Assembly (NCBI GenBank): GCA_017543025.1
Contig: JAFYGX010000239.1
Coordinates: forward strand, 14,725-78,724
Direction: 5' to 3'
DNA from: Solobacterium sp.
GTDB lineage: Bacteria; Bacillota_I; Bacilli_A; Erysipelotrichales; Erysipelotrichaceae
Length of the DNA stretch: 64,000 bases
In this document: piece after piece, positions 15,879-23,637 of the stretch
How the letters are laid out: each line of letters opens with the position of its first letter
Numbering within the stretch: the first letter of the stretch is position 1
Made by a program: the position numbers and the translations under genes
Notes under the pieces: model-generated
Seen by the model: only the letters and a program-made list of their open reading frames with translations
Databases searched by the model: none
Told to the model about the DNA's origin: nothing

Positions 15879-16707
15879 TCTTCGTCATTCTGACAAAATA
15901 TCCGTTTGCCCTCATCAGTTCTGAGCTTTCTCTCAGAAGACGGGGGCTTTTTGTAATGCCGAATACCGTCGATCCGCTTCCCGACATCAGAACGCCGTCA
16001 AATCCGAAATCAAGCAGAGTTTCCTTCACATCTCTGATTTCTTCCACCAGCTTCAGCGATACATCTTCAAGACTGTTCCCGAGCCGGCTGATCATGCCGT
16101 CATAATCACCGCTTTCAAGCGCAGTCTTCATTCCATCCACGTCCGGATGTTCAATCGATGAAAAATCAAGTCCGCTGAACGCCGCTTTTGTACTGACGCC
16201 GCGTCTTGGTTTTACCAGCAGGATGCCGAAGTCACAGTTGACTTCAAACGGATGCAGGATCTCGCCGATTCCTTCTACCAGCGCAGGGCGGCTGACCAGA
16301 CAGAACGGAACATCCGCTCCGACTTCCTTTGCGGCATCAATCAGCTCTTCCAATGGCCTGTTCAGACACGTGATCCGGTTAATGATCCGGATTGCGGCTG
16401 CCGCATCTGCAGATCCGCCCGCAAGACCTGCCTGTGTGGGAATATGTTTCTGCAGAATACAGGCAAAGTTCTGCGTGATGCCATACCGTTCCTGCATGAC
16501 ATGGATCGCCTTGACCACCGTATTCCTGTCATTGACCGGCAGATACGACCGGTTCAGTGTCATTGTGGTTTCCTCCGCCGGCACCATTTCCAGCACATCA
16601 TAGAAGTCTACCGGCACCATGATCATTCTGAGATCGTGATATCCGTCTTCCCGGCGTCTTACAACATCCAGGCACAGATTGATCTTCGCAAAGGCACGTT
16701 CTTTCAT
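15850..16707 (-). CDS. ispE: 4-diphosphocytidyl-2-C-methyl-D-erythritol kinase
   Basis: 285 residues of a GHMP kinase that phosphorylates CDP-ME in the MEP isoprenoid pathway. Start MKERAFAKINLCLDVVRRRE (AKxN motif), the ATP loop TQAGLAGGSADAAAAI and the C-terminal MSGSGSTVFGI are all present. Last gene of the mnmE-tatD-rnmV-rsmA-ispE unit, 2 nt after rsmA. It indicates that the organism uses the MEP route. Confidence 0.95.
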   Translation of the reverse strand: MKERAFAKINLCLDVVRRREDGYHDLRMIMVPVDFYDVLEMVPAEETTMTLNRSYLPVNDRNTVVKAIHVMQERYGITQNFACILQKHIPTQAGLAGGSADAAAAIRIINRITCLNRPLEELIDAAKEVGADVPFCLVSRPALVEGIGEILHPFEVNCDFGILLVKPRRGVSTKAAFSGLDFSSIEHPDVDGMKTALESGDYDGMISRLGNSLEDVSLKLVEEIRDVKETLLDFGFDGVLMSGSGSTVFGITKSPRLLRESSELMRANGYFVRMTKITDVSSREF

Positions 16708-16709
16708 TT

Positions 16710-17561
16710 TCAGAAAACCCCTTCCCGCGTTCTGTACAGCGCTTCAAACATCGTGAGATCCATCTCCTGCGCACGGATTCCCAGCGGAAGTCCTGCCCGT
16801 TCGATCCATGCGGCGGTTTTTTCTCCGTCACCAGCTGTTTCTCTGAGATTATTGTACAGCGTCTTGCGCCGCTGCTGAAAACATGCTCGTATCAGCTTAA
16901 AAAACATCGCATCGGCATGCACGTTCTGCTTCCTGTGAAACTGCACGATTGCACTGTCCACTTTCGGAGCCGGCGAAAATGCGGTTTTCGGTACATTGAA
17001 CAGCTTCTTCACTTCATACAGATACTGTGCTTCGGCAGAAAGCGCACCATACTCCGGACTTCCCGGGGCTGCGCTGAACCGGTCTGCCACCTCTTTCTGA
17101 ATCATGACCGTAATATATTCAATTTCTTCCGGTCCCTCAAACAGCCGGAACAGAATCGGACTTGTCACATAATACGGCAGATTCGCACATACACTGACAC
17201 CGCCCCATGTTTCAGTCAGCTCCTGTACGCTTTTCTCCAGGTCGCACTCCAGAAAATCCTGCAGGATGATTTCCACATTGTCATATCCGGCCAGTTCTTC
17301 CTTCAGTACCGGAAGCAGCCGCTCATCCACTTCATAACAGCGCACATGTCTGGAACGCAATGCCAGCTGTTCGGTCAGAGAACCGATGCCGGGTCCGATT
17401 TCAATCACTGCCTGTTCGCAATGCGATGCCTGCGCTGCTCTTGCGACTACAGAAACATCAACCAGAAAATTCTGCCCGAAGTTCTTCTTTGCCCGCAGAC
17501 CATGGGTATTCAGAATTTCTCTGGTCCGTGCGATACTTGCAATCGGCCGTTCATTCATCAT
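16710..17561 (-). CDS. rsmA: 16S rRNA (adenine1518/1519-N6)-dimethyltransferase (KsgA)
   Basis: 283 residues. NFGQNFLVD, the SAM-binding EIGPGIGSLTEQL and the catalytic NLPYY (CANLPYYVTSPIL) are textbook KsgA. It modifies two adenines in helix 45 during late 30S maturation. The start overlaps the end of rnmV by 11 nt, the conserved rnmV-ksgA arrangement of Bacillota. Confidence 0.97.
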   Translation of the reverse strand: MMNERPIASIARTREILNTHGLRAKKNFGQNFLVDVSVVARAAQASHCEQAVIEIGPGIGSLTEQLALRSRHVRCYEVDERLLPVLKEELAGYDNVEIILQDFLECDLEKSVQELTETWGGVSVCANLPYYVTSPILFRLFEGPEEIEYITVMIQKEVADRFSAAPGSPEYGALSAEAQYLYEVKKLFNVPKTAFSPAPKVDSAIVQFHRKQNVHADAMFFKLIRACFQQRRKTLYNNLRETAGDGEKTAAWIERAGLPLGIRAQEMDLTMFEALYRTREGVF

Positions 17562-18093
17562 TCAGAATTCCTTTCACATCTTCCGCTGTGATACCCAGCC
17601 GGTTCATTCTCCGCCGCAGTGCCTTCGCACTGCCTTCTCCGATATGCATGCGCCGGCAGACAGTTCTGCGAAGCGCATCACTGTTTTTCTGCCCCGACAG
17701 GCCGAGCTCATAAAACTCTGCGGCAGTAATCGTCTCCATCTCTTCCCGGTAGGTTACCGTATTGGCAAGCGCGGTTTTCAGCGCATCATAGGAGGCATGT
17801 TCAACGCCGACTTTATGCGGCGTTCTTGCGTCCTGCTTCATGACAAAGGCATGTCTGCAGCCGGGGACTTCACGGTCGATCCGCTCCCGTATTTTTCTGC
17901 CTGGTTCATCCGGGTCGGTAAATATGATTACGCCTGTACGCTCTTTCGCTTCTCTGATCCGTCTGATCACTGCTTCATCTATGCCAAGACCGCCTGTCAC
18001 AATCGTCTCACAGTCAAAAAAGCGTTTCAGATGAGCTTCATCATGGTGTCCTTCCACCACGATTACTTCATGGATATACGGTTTCACTGACAT
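17551..18093 (-). CDS. rnmV: Ribonuclease M5
   Basis: 180 residues with a TOPRIM domain (EVIVVEGHHDEA with the catalytic Glu, and FTDPDEPGRK). RNase M5 performs the final 5S rRNA maturation in Bacillota. It overlaps tatD upstream by 10 nt and rsmA downstream by 11 nt. Confidence 0.95.
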   Translation of the reverse strand: MSVKPYIHEVIVVEGHHDEAHLKRFFDCETIVTGGLGIDEAVIRRIREAKERTGVIIFTDPDEPGRKIRERIDREVPGCRHAFVMKQDARTPHKVGVEHASYDALKTALANTVTYREEMETITAAEFYELGLSGQKNSDALRRTVCRRMHIGEGSAKALRRRMNRLGITAEDVKGILNDE

Positions 18094-18863
18094 TTCAGAA
18101 ACCTTTCCCAGTTTGCCCGGATGATTTCAGTCAGTTCAGCCGTTTCAATTCCGCGGATTTCCGCCATCCTGGCAACAATATACGGAATATTCGCCGGTTC
18201 ATTCCGGGTTCCCCGAACCGGTTCCGGCGCCATATACGGGCTGTCGGTTTCTGATAACAGATAGTTCACATCCATCTGTGATACGACTTCTCTGGCATGT
18301 CTTGCATTTTTAAATGTGACAGGTCCTCCCAGCGACAGATAATAGCCGAGTCTGGTAAATTCTCTGCCCATCTCCGCACTGCCGGAAAAGGAATGCATGA
18401 GACCGTGACAGCGGTGCTGTTTCAGAATGTCATATGTATCCTGCATCGCATCACGGCTGTGTACAGCTACGGGTTTGCCGATTTCATTTGCCAGCTGAAT
18501 CTGTTCAATGAACAGTTCTTTCTGTTTTTCCCGCATTGCCGGATCTTTTTCCCAGTAATAATCCAGACCGATCTCCCCGACACACGTACAGCGCGGATCC
18601 TTCATAACCCGGAAAAAGTTTTCTTTTTCATCTTCTGTCAGTTTACCGACATCCGTCGGAAAGATCCCGCAGCTGACCCTGAGATGTTCCGGATCATTCT
18701 GTGCAATCGCCATGGCGGTTTCAGCCTCTTTCCAGGAGGTGCACATGATATTCAGAAGACATACGCCTTTTTCCTTTGCCCGCAGTATTACTGCCTCTGT
18801 TTCTCCGGCAAATTCCTCCGCGCACAGATGCGCATGAGAATCAAGATAAATGAGTTCGCTCAT
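18084..18863 (-). CDS. tatD: TatD-family metal-dependent DNase
   Basis: 259 residues from ATG 18863, 4 nt after the mnmE stop. Metal ligands are visible in YLDSHAHLC, EIGLDYYW, AVHSRDAMQDT, HSFSG and SETDSPYMAPEP. Usual length for the family (YabD of B. subtilis, also next to rnmV). The frame extends a little upstream into mnmE but no better start is there. Confidence 0.93.
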   Translation of the reverse strand: MSELIYLDSHAHLCAEEFAGETEAVILRAKEKGVCLLNIMCTSWKEAETAMAIAQNDPEHLRVSCGIFPTDVGKLTEDEKENFFRVMKDPRCTCVGEIGLDYYWEKDPAMREKQKELFIEQIQLANEIGKPVAVHSRDAMQDTYDILKQHRCHGLMHSFSGSAEMGREFTRLGYYLSLGGPVTFKNARHAREVVSQMDVNYLLSETDSPYMAPEPVRGTRNEPANIPYIVARMAEIRGIETAELTEIIRANWERFLKCQ

Positions 18864-18867
18864 AAGT

Positions 18868-20187
18868 TTATTTTCCAAGACAGAACCGGCTGAAGATTTC
18901 ATCCAGCAGGTCCTCTCTGCCTGTTTCTCCTGTGATTTCCTTTAACGACGTCCATGCATTCTGCAGATCCACGGTTACCAGATCGATCTCATCCCCGTTC
19001 TTCAATGCTGTCCGAACCGCTTCCATCGAAGCTCTTGCCTTTCTGGCAAGACCGATCTGACGTTCGTTATTCAGGGTAGACTCCCTTGAGGCAATAATTC
19101 CTTCCGCATACATCTCTCTGATCCGCTGAACCAGCGGCTCAATATCATGATTCAGCGCAGAGATCGAAAGCGCTCCTTCAATCTCATTCTGATCCTTCTT
19201 GTTGTAAACCACGATCCGTGAAATGCCTTCCGTCACATCCAGCAATGCCTGATCTTCTTCTGTAATTCCTTCGGTACTGTCGATCACAACGATCGCAAGA
19301 TCCGCATTCTGAAGGGCTTTTCGTGACTTTTCAATACCGATCTGTTCAATCGAATCTGCTGTTTCATGAATGCCTGCCGTATCAACCAGATTCAGCGTAA
19401 TATCATCAATGCGCACTGAACCTTCCACCAGATCACGGGTTGTACCTGCTATATCTGTGACAATCGCTTTATCTTCTTCAATCAGCGCATTGAGCAGCGA
19501 TGATTTTCCGACATTCGGCCTGCCCAGGATCACTGTATTCAGACCGTTTCTGACATTGACCGCAGCCTCTGCCCGGCGGATCAGCCGGTCAATCTCCCTG
19601 ATCCATGTTTCACAGCGGGGCAGTAAAGACTCAGAAGTCAGCTGTTCAACATCATCATACTCCGGATAATCGATATTCACTTCAATCAGCGCAACAATCT
19701 CACTCAGTGACTCCACCAGCGGCTCCAGCAGTTTCCGGACGCTTCCTTTCAGCCCGTATACCGCAGATTTTGCATTCACTTCATCTCTTGCCTTTACCAG
19801 ATCATTCACAGATTCCGCCTGAGAAAGATCCATCTTTCCGTTCAGAAATGCGCGTTCGGTAAATTCTCCTCTTCTTGCCATACGGGCACCTGCCCCCAGC
19901 AGAAGGGTCAGAATCCGGCCTGTGACAAAGGCGCCGCCATGACATGAAATCTCTGCCAGATCTTCTCCGGTATACGAACGCGGCGCACGGAAAACACTGA
20001 CAAGAACCTCATCCACCGTTTCACTTCCATCCAGAATCTCTCCGTAATGAAGCGTATATCCTTCTGCACGGGAAAGATCTCCGGAAAAGATCCGGTTCAC
20101 ACATTCTACGGCCTCGTCCCCGCTGATGCGGAGAACAGAAAGGGCACCACCTGCGGCGGTCGCTATCGCTGCAATTGTTTCACTCAT
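18868..20187 (-). CDS. mnmE: tRNA uridine-5-carboxymethylaminomethyl GTPase
   Basis: 439 residues. An N-terminal tetrahydrofolate-binding domain is followed by a G domain inserted in the helical domain (GRPNVGKSSLL, DIAGTTRD, DTAGIHET, NKKD) and the invariant C-terminal CLGK. With MnmG (36145-38019 here) it makes cmnm5U at the tRNA wobble position. It heads the leftward unit that ends with ispE. Confidence 0.97.
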   Translation of the reverse strand: MSETIAAIATAAGGALSVLRISGDEAVECVNRIFSGDLSRAEGYTLHYGEILDGSETVDEVLVSVFRAPRSYTGEDLAEISCHGGAFVTGRILTLLLGAGARMARRGEFTERAFLNGKMDLSQAESVNDLVKARDEVNAKSAVYGLKGSVRKLLEPLVESLSEIVALIEVNIDYPEYDDVEQLTSESLLPRCETWIREIDRLIRRAEAAVNVRNGLNTVILGRPNVGKSSLLNALIEEDKAIVTDIAGTTRDLVEGSVRIDDITLNLVDTAGIHETADSIEQIGIEKSRKALQNADLAIVVIDSTEGITEEDQALLDVTEGISRIVVYNKKDQNEIEGALSISALNHDIEPLVQRIREMYAEGIIASRESTLNNERQIGLARKARASMEAVRTALKNGDEIDLVTVDLQNAWTSLKEITGETGREDLLDEIFSRFCLGK

Positions 20188-20581
20188 CGTCTAAAGTGTA
20201 GCACAGCCGCAAAGCTTCACGTCAATTCCCTGAAAAAACTGAATAGTGCCTCATTCCATGCCTGCATCATTTCCGCTCTTCTGCCGTTTCAGTCACGTTT
20301 CCTCCTCATGGATACCGATCCCCTTCAAGCTCTCTCTTTCTTCTTCCGCAGAGCCGTCCTGCGGCTCTACCGGGCCCCGTTCTCTCAGCCGCAGGATTTT
20401 TTCCATCAGATCGGATTCCTTCTGCCCCTGATCCTCTTCCTCACACTGAAACATCTTCCTCATCAGAAGCATGTAGTGTTTATTCAGCAGCGTGGTGAAC
20501 GTAAGATAAAAAGAGCCATGTCATCCACAGCTCTTGTGTACCTGCTCTGTTCTTTTTTGAGAAATAAATTTAGAAACCTTT
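20188..20581. other. 394-nt stretch between mnmE and the zinc-ribbon genes
   Basis: Contains only a possible short minus-strand frame at 20293-20472 (separate entry). No RNA gene or clear terminator recognised. Confidence 0.4.
20293..20472 (-). CDS. Possible short acidic protein or C-terminal remnant
   Basis: 59 codons from ATG 20472, with strongly coding-like, charged content (CEEEDQGQKESDLMEKILR, ending GIGIHEEET). The frame stays open about 20 codons further upstream with a hydrophobic stretch (FYLTFTTLLNKHYMLLM) but has no good start or ribosome binding site. It could be the cytoplasmic tail of a membrane protein whose front has been lost. Coding status uncertain. Confidence 0.3.
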   Translation of the reverse strand: MLLMRKMFQCEEEDQGQKESDLMEKILRLRERGPVEPQDGSAEEERESLKGIGIHEEET

Positions 20582-20665
20582 TCAGACATACTCGTTTTTA
20601 AAGGTCTTTGCGTAATCCGTATACCCGCAGTCACGGCAGGTAATTCTATAGCGGTCATCATTTTG
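20582..20665 (-). other. In-frame continuation of the zinc-ribbon gene after the TGA
   Basis: 28 codons (27 residues plus stop) in the same frame as 20666-20890, containing the second zinc knuckle CRDCGY and ending at TGA 20582-20584. Confidence 0.6.
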
Positions 20666-20890
20666 TCAATAGAAGGCCATCGCATTTCTGTTCCTGAGAT
20701 AAAATGTTCCCTCTTTGGTAATGTTGTCATCGATGTCAACACCGCATTCTACAAATTCCAGGTTTCTGCTTAAGCATTTCGGGCAGACCATCCGCGTTGC
20801 TCTGTCGGTTGGTTCATCATAAACGATAATCTGTCCTCCTGCCGTCAGCTCCTCTTCCGTTTCTGTAAGTTTTTTCTTTTCCGTATTCAT
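20666..20890 (-). CDS. Small zinc-ribbon protein with double-glycine-like leader; frame continues past a TGA
   Basis: 74 residues from ATG 20890 (GGAGAA upstream). The N-terminus KLTETEEELTAGGQ looks like a weak double-glycine leader, followed by one half of a zinc ribbon, MVCPKCLSRN. The reading frame ends at TGA 20666-20668, but the same frame continues to 20582 as QNDDRYRITCRDCGYTDYAK, which supplies the missing second cysteine pair. Either a nonsense mutation split a 102-residue ribbon, or the TGA is read through. A paralogue with an intact ribbon lies directly upstream (20940-21182). Confidence 0.6.
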   Translation of the reverse strand: MNTEKKKLTETEEELTAGGQIIVYDEPTDRATRMVCPKCLSRNLEFVECGVDIDDNITKEGTFYLRNRNAMAFY

Positions 20891-20939
20891 TTACCAGGTT
20901 TTCTCCGTATATATTATAATTTCCGGCTGACTGCAGTGA

Positions 20940-21182
20940 TCATCCATGATCATCTGTTTTGCGGGGACGCAGCCTTCCGATTGCCACCTCATAAATAAAT
21001 CCGCAGTTTCGGCAAACGTATTTCCTGTAAACAACACCATCCGTATTATGCAAAGGACCTGAATCAGCACTATTTGATCCACACTCTGGGCAAGAAAAAT
21101 CTGTGGGCATGTTAATCCCTGATGCCCCACCTATGATTTGGTTTATTTGATCTTCAGTCAGATTTAGCTTGTCATTTCCCAT
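20940..21182 (-). CDS. 80-residue zinc-ribbon protein with a double-glycine leader motif
   Basis: The N-terminus LTEDQINQIIGG fits the double-glycine leader consensus at every key position (L-12, I-7, I-4, G-2, G-1), the type cleaved by C39 peptidase/ABC exporters for bacteriocins and peptide signals. The predicted core of about 60 residues has CPECG...CRNCG, a complete zinc ribbon. The ribosome binding site is AGGGAAG. No C39 transporter or immunity gene is seen within this window. Either a secreted zinc peptide or a cytosolic micro-protein that resembles one; the leader match is seen, processing is inferred. Confidence 0.65.
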   Translation of the reverse strand: MGNDKLNLTEDQINQIIGGASGINMPTDFSCPECGSNSADSGPLHNTDGVVYRKYVCRNCGFIYEVAIGRLRPRKTDDHG

Positions 21183-21280
21183 ATTCCATTCTTCCCTTCA
21201 CACACTTTTATACGAACCTCCCGGCTGTTATCCATCAATCGACGCCCCTGTACGAATCTGTTCTAAGCCAAATCTATTTC

Positions 21281-21359
21281 TTTTTAACGTATTTCCGAAT
21301 TCATCCCCGCCTTCTTACGAAGTGTAAAGGCGGGGACTTCTTTGGAAATACGTTAAAAA
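21281..21359. repeat. Large nested inverted repeat
   Basis: Outer arms TTTTTAACGTATTTCC (21281-21296) and GGAAATACGTTAAAAA (21344-21359) are perfectly complementary over 16 bp. Inside are CCCCGCC (21305-21311) and GGCGGGG (21329-21335), with a small TTAC/GTAA hairpin at the centre. It lies just beyond the terminator of the tRNA-like gene. It could be a small MITE-like element or a folded RNA; no flanking target duplication is evident. Confidence 0.75.
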
Positions 21360-21386
21360 ATCCGTATATATTTACATATATACGGA
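21355..21386 (-). terminator. Terminator of the tRNA-like RNA gene
   Basis: Minus strand TCCGTATATA-tgtaaa-TATATACGGA (21361-21386), a perfect 10-bp stem, followed by TTTTTT. Confidence 0.85.
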
Positions 21387-21485
21387 TGCTGGGAGCGATT
21401 GGACTTACACCAACAACCTGATTCGATACTGGTGCGCTTACGCGCGCTAGATCTTACACATACTCTAATATTGAGTTACACTCCA
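21387..21485 (-). ncRNA. tRNA-like RNA with a non-canonical core
   Basis: Minus-strand RNA of about 99 nt. The ends pair as an acceptor stem (TGGAGTG with CGCTCCC; position 1-72 mismatched), followed by T8-A9, a D-arm ACTC-AATATTA-GAGT, and near the 3' end a T-arm GTTGG-TGTAAGT-CCAAT; the 3' end reads AGCA, not ACCA. The D-loop lacks the G18-G19 pair and the T-loop lacks T55-C56, the two elements that normally dock together. The middle is 46 nt (about 22 in an ordinary tRNA) with GCGC-GUAA-GCGC and no assignable anticodon arm. A promoter places +1 at the 5' end and an intrinsic terminator follows at once, so it is a gene. A decayed or specialised tRNA (compare staphylococcal peptidoglycan tRNA-Gly, which lack the same contacts) are both possible. 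Confidence 0.6.
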
Positions 21486-21491
21486 CGTATT

Positions 21492-21520
21492 TTTATAACA
21501 TATCGAAGATTGCAATACAA
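21492..21520 (-). promoter_or_regulatory. Promoter of the tRNA-like RNA
   Basis: Minus strand TTGTAT (21515-21520), a 17-nt spacer and TATAAA (21492-21497); +1 is predicted at about 21485, the first base of the folded RNA. Confidence 0.65.
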
Positions 21521-21709
21521 TGGTTTTTCCGATTTTTTGTTCTTTTTATTTTTAAACAGCTTTCTATTAGAATCTTCTATGTTTTATCTTACCGGGCAGG
21601 AGCGGTTTCAATCAGAATCTGAGATACCCTATGACTTGACTTCCACCCCGCATTCATTGCCTGCATCCCTGCCGAGTCACTCTAAACTGATCAATGTGAG
21701 CCTTCTTTC

Positions 21710-22402
21710 TCACATGATCATGGCAAAGAAATTCGCAAAGATTACGGTAATAATTCCTGCTGTAACGATTGCCAGTGAGCTCATCGCGCCTTCGGTTTCT
21801 CCCAGCTCCATCGCTTTGGCAGTACCGATCGCATGCGCGCTGGTTCCAAGTGCAAGCCCAACTGCTACCGGATCGGTTATATGAAAAGCTCTGCACAGCG
21901 CTTCACCGATAATATTTCCGAAGATACCGGTCACAATGATCACCGCTACCGTAATTGCGGTAATTCCGCCCAGCTCCTGCACAACTCCCATACCGATCGC
22001 AGTTGTAATGGACTTCGGCAGAAAGGTAACATACTGTTCATGTGTAAATCCAAACAGTAATGACAGCAGAAGAACAGATCCCATACTGGCGATACATCCT
22101 GCAAAGATGCTCACAAGTATGGCTTTGATATTTGACTTCAGCCGATCCAGCTGCTGATAGAGCGGAATTGCCAGTGATACGGTTGCCGGCGTCAGAAACC
22201 AGCTGATAACCTTTGCACTGGCATTGTATGTTTCGTAATCCACATGAAAAACAAGCAGAAACCCGATCACTAGAATGATTGAAATCAGCAGCGGATTCAT
22301 AAAACTCCAGCCTGTTTTTTTTCTCAGAAATATTCCGAGAAAATACGCTGCCAGAGAAAGCACTGCTCCGGCGCTTGCGGAAGCGGCTATCACGTTGTTC
22401 AT
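21710..22402 (-). CDS. lrgB: LrgB/CidB-family membrane protein
   Basis: 230 residues of multi-spanning membrane protein, normal length for LrgB. Segments such as LPKSITTAIGMGVVQELGGI and LALGTSAHAIGTAKAMELGE are family signatures. LrgB works with the holin-like LrgA in controlling murein hydrolase activity, export of small metabolites such as pyruvate, and cell lysis. It overlaps lrgA by 4 nt (ATGA) and is the last gene of the leftward unit that begins at 24395. Confidence 0.93.
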   Translation of the reverse strand: MNNVIAASASAGAVLSLAAYFLGIFLRKKTGWSFMNPLLISIILVIGFLLVFHVDYETYNASAKVISWFLTPATVSLAIPLYQQLDRLKSNIKAILVSIFAGCIASMGSVLLLSLLFGFTHEQYVTFLPKSITTAIGMGVVQELGGITAITVAVIIVTGIFGNIIGEALCRAFHITDPVAVGLALGTSAHAIGTAKAMELGETEGAMSSLAIVTAGIITVIFANFFAMIM

Positions 22403-22767
22403 GCGTCTGTCCTCTTTTTTCTCTGTTCTCTTCGGATCATGAACATAGCTGTCTTTCCGGTTACTGCCATGACAATGACCGTTGTCACCACAAGAATCAC
22501 GATTGTCTGAATCAAGATCGGTTTCAGTTCTCCCCAGGATTCAATCAGTCCCGCGGCTGCCGGAATAAACATCACCGGCATGATTTCTATGAGAAACAGT
22601 GCTGTATCCTTCACATCTTCCAGGCGGATCACTTTAGCGCACAGGAAAACAAACATCAGCACAAGTCCGTAGATACTGCCCGGTATCGGCAGCGGAACAA
22701 ACTGCCGGATTATCTCTCCAGCACAGGTGACCGCAAGAATGATCACAAACTGCTTCAGATATTTCAT
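22399..22767 (-). CDS. lrgA: LrgA/CidA-family holin-like protein
   Basis: 122 residues with four predicted membrane helices. IIRQFVPLPIPGSIYGLVLMF is the family hallmark (here preceded by CAGE). The basic tail (RREQRKKRTDA) faces the cytoplasm. Partner of LrgB immediately downstream. Confidence 0.93.
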   Translation of the reverse strand: MKYLKQFVIILAVTCAGEIIRQFVPLPIPGSIYGLVLMFVFLCAKVIRLEDVKDTALFLIEIMPVMFIPAAAGLIESWGELKPILIQTIVILVVTTVIVMAVTGKTAMFMIRREQRKKRTDA

Positions 22768-22782
22768 TAATTATTCTCCTGT

Positions 22783-23052
22783 TCAGATCCAGCTGTAATC
22801 GCCGCCTGTAATTGCAAGGCTCAGCAGAGTATCATATTTCTCCACATTTTCTGCGCCTTCGATCACTTCCTGCAATATTGCTGTTTCATTCTGCTGCGGT
22901 ACCGGATCATCCGGACCGACTTCCATGTCTGCCTGTTTCCCGCAATACGGGCACAGAATACGCGGTGCAATTCGAATGTCAAGAAAGCGTGTTCCGCACG
23001 CTTCACACTCATAAAATCCGCATTGTTCGCATTCTTCCGGTACGTAATACAT
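22783..23052 (-). CDS. 89-residue zinc-ribbon protein of unknown function
   Basis: A strong GGGAGG ribosome binding site precedes ATG 23052. Cysteine pairs CEQCGFYECEACG and, about 20 residues on, CPYCGKQ form one or two zinc knuckles; the C-terminal half is acidic and ends TGGDYSWI. No membrane segment. It sits between a two-helix membrane protein and lrgA, so it is probably co-expressed with them. Family not recognised. Confidence 0.7.
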   Translation of the reverse strand: MYYVPEECEQCGFYECEACGTRFLDIRIAPRILCPYCGKQADMEVGPDDPVPQQNETAILQEVIEGAENVEKYDTLLSLAITGGDYSWI

Positions 23053-23091
23053 TTCTGATGCCTCCCTTTCTCCGGTCTCTTACCTGATTTA

Positions 23092-23637
23092 TTATCTGCC
23101 GTTCCGATATGGATCTATGGAACGCAGTGTTCCGTCTCCGGATGGTACTATTCCTTCTGTTTCGATCTCTCCGTTCTTCGTTTTCAGAAACTGTGCAACC
23201 CGGGCCGCCTGATCCTTCAGCGCCATCTCAACCGGAAGAACTCCCTTTTCTGTTTCAAGATTGAGATACATCTTTCCGTTTGAGCCTTCCTCAAACGATA
23301 CGCGTGTGATATCAGGATATGTCAGATCAAACACTTTTCCCTTACTGTAAGCAAGCATACGGTCTTCCAGAAAGAACGCCATTCCGATCATCACTGCCTG
23401 GTCAAACGCTTTGAGATCCGTTACCTTTTTCAGCTGCAATGAAAGTGAAATCTTCTCCCTGTAGTAAAGTATCATGACGATGGCAAGCACTGCTCCGAAG
23501 CACATGCCGATGGTACGCATCATCTGATTGCCGGATGAGGTATAGAGAAATGCGAATACAAAAACGCCAAGCGCCAGCCCCGGCAGAATAAATACATATT
23601 TCATTGAAACTGCGGACTGCATATACCGTTTGATCAT
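23092..23637 (-). CDS. Membrane protein of unknown function, two helices and a cytoplasmic PH-like tail
   Basis: 181 residues from ATG 23637, which overlaps the stop of the hydrolase gene (ATGA) and has GGAGGAG upstream. Two membrane helices (about 12-35 and 40-60: YVFILPGLALGVFVFAFLY; MCFGAVLAIVMILYY) are followed by a soluble beta-rich part (about 75-150; FDLTYPDITRVSFEEG). It resembles small YcxB/PH-like membrane proteins only in architecture. Coupled to the alpha/beta hydrolase upstream. Confidence 0.65.
   Translation of the reverse strand: MIKRYMQSAVSMKYVFILPGLALGVFVFAFLYTSSGNQMMRTIGMCFGAVLAIVMILYYREKISLSLQLKKVTDLKAFDQAVMIGMAFFLEDRMLAYSKGKVFDLTYPDITRVSFEEGSNGKMYLNLETEKGVLPVEMALKDQAARVAQFLKTKNGEIETEGIVPSGDGTLRSIDPYRNGR

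Noticed and set aside
20391..20405. Inverted repeat CCTGCGGCT / AGCCGCAGG near 20355-20400 as a terminator
   Set aside because: No T run on either strand in the right place and it lies inside a possible short coding frame.
21399..21884. Plus-strand 161-codon frame over the tRNA-like gene and the 3' end of lrgB
   Set aside because: Antisense to lrgB and to the folded RNA; no start signal.
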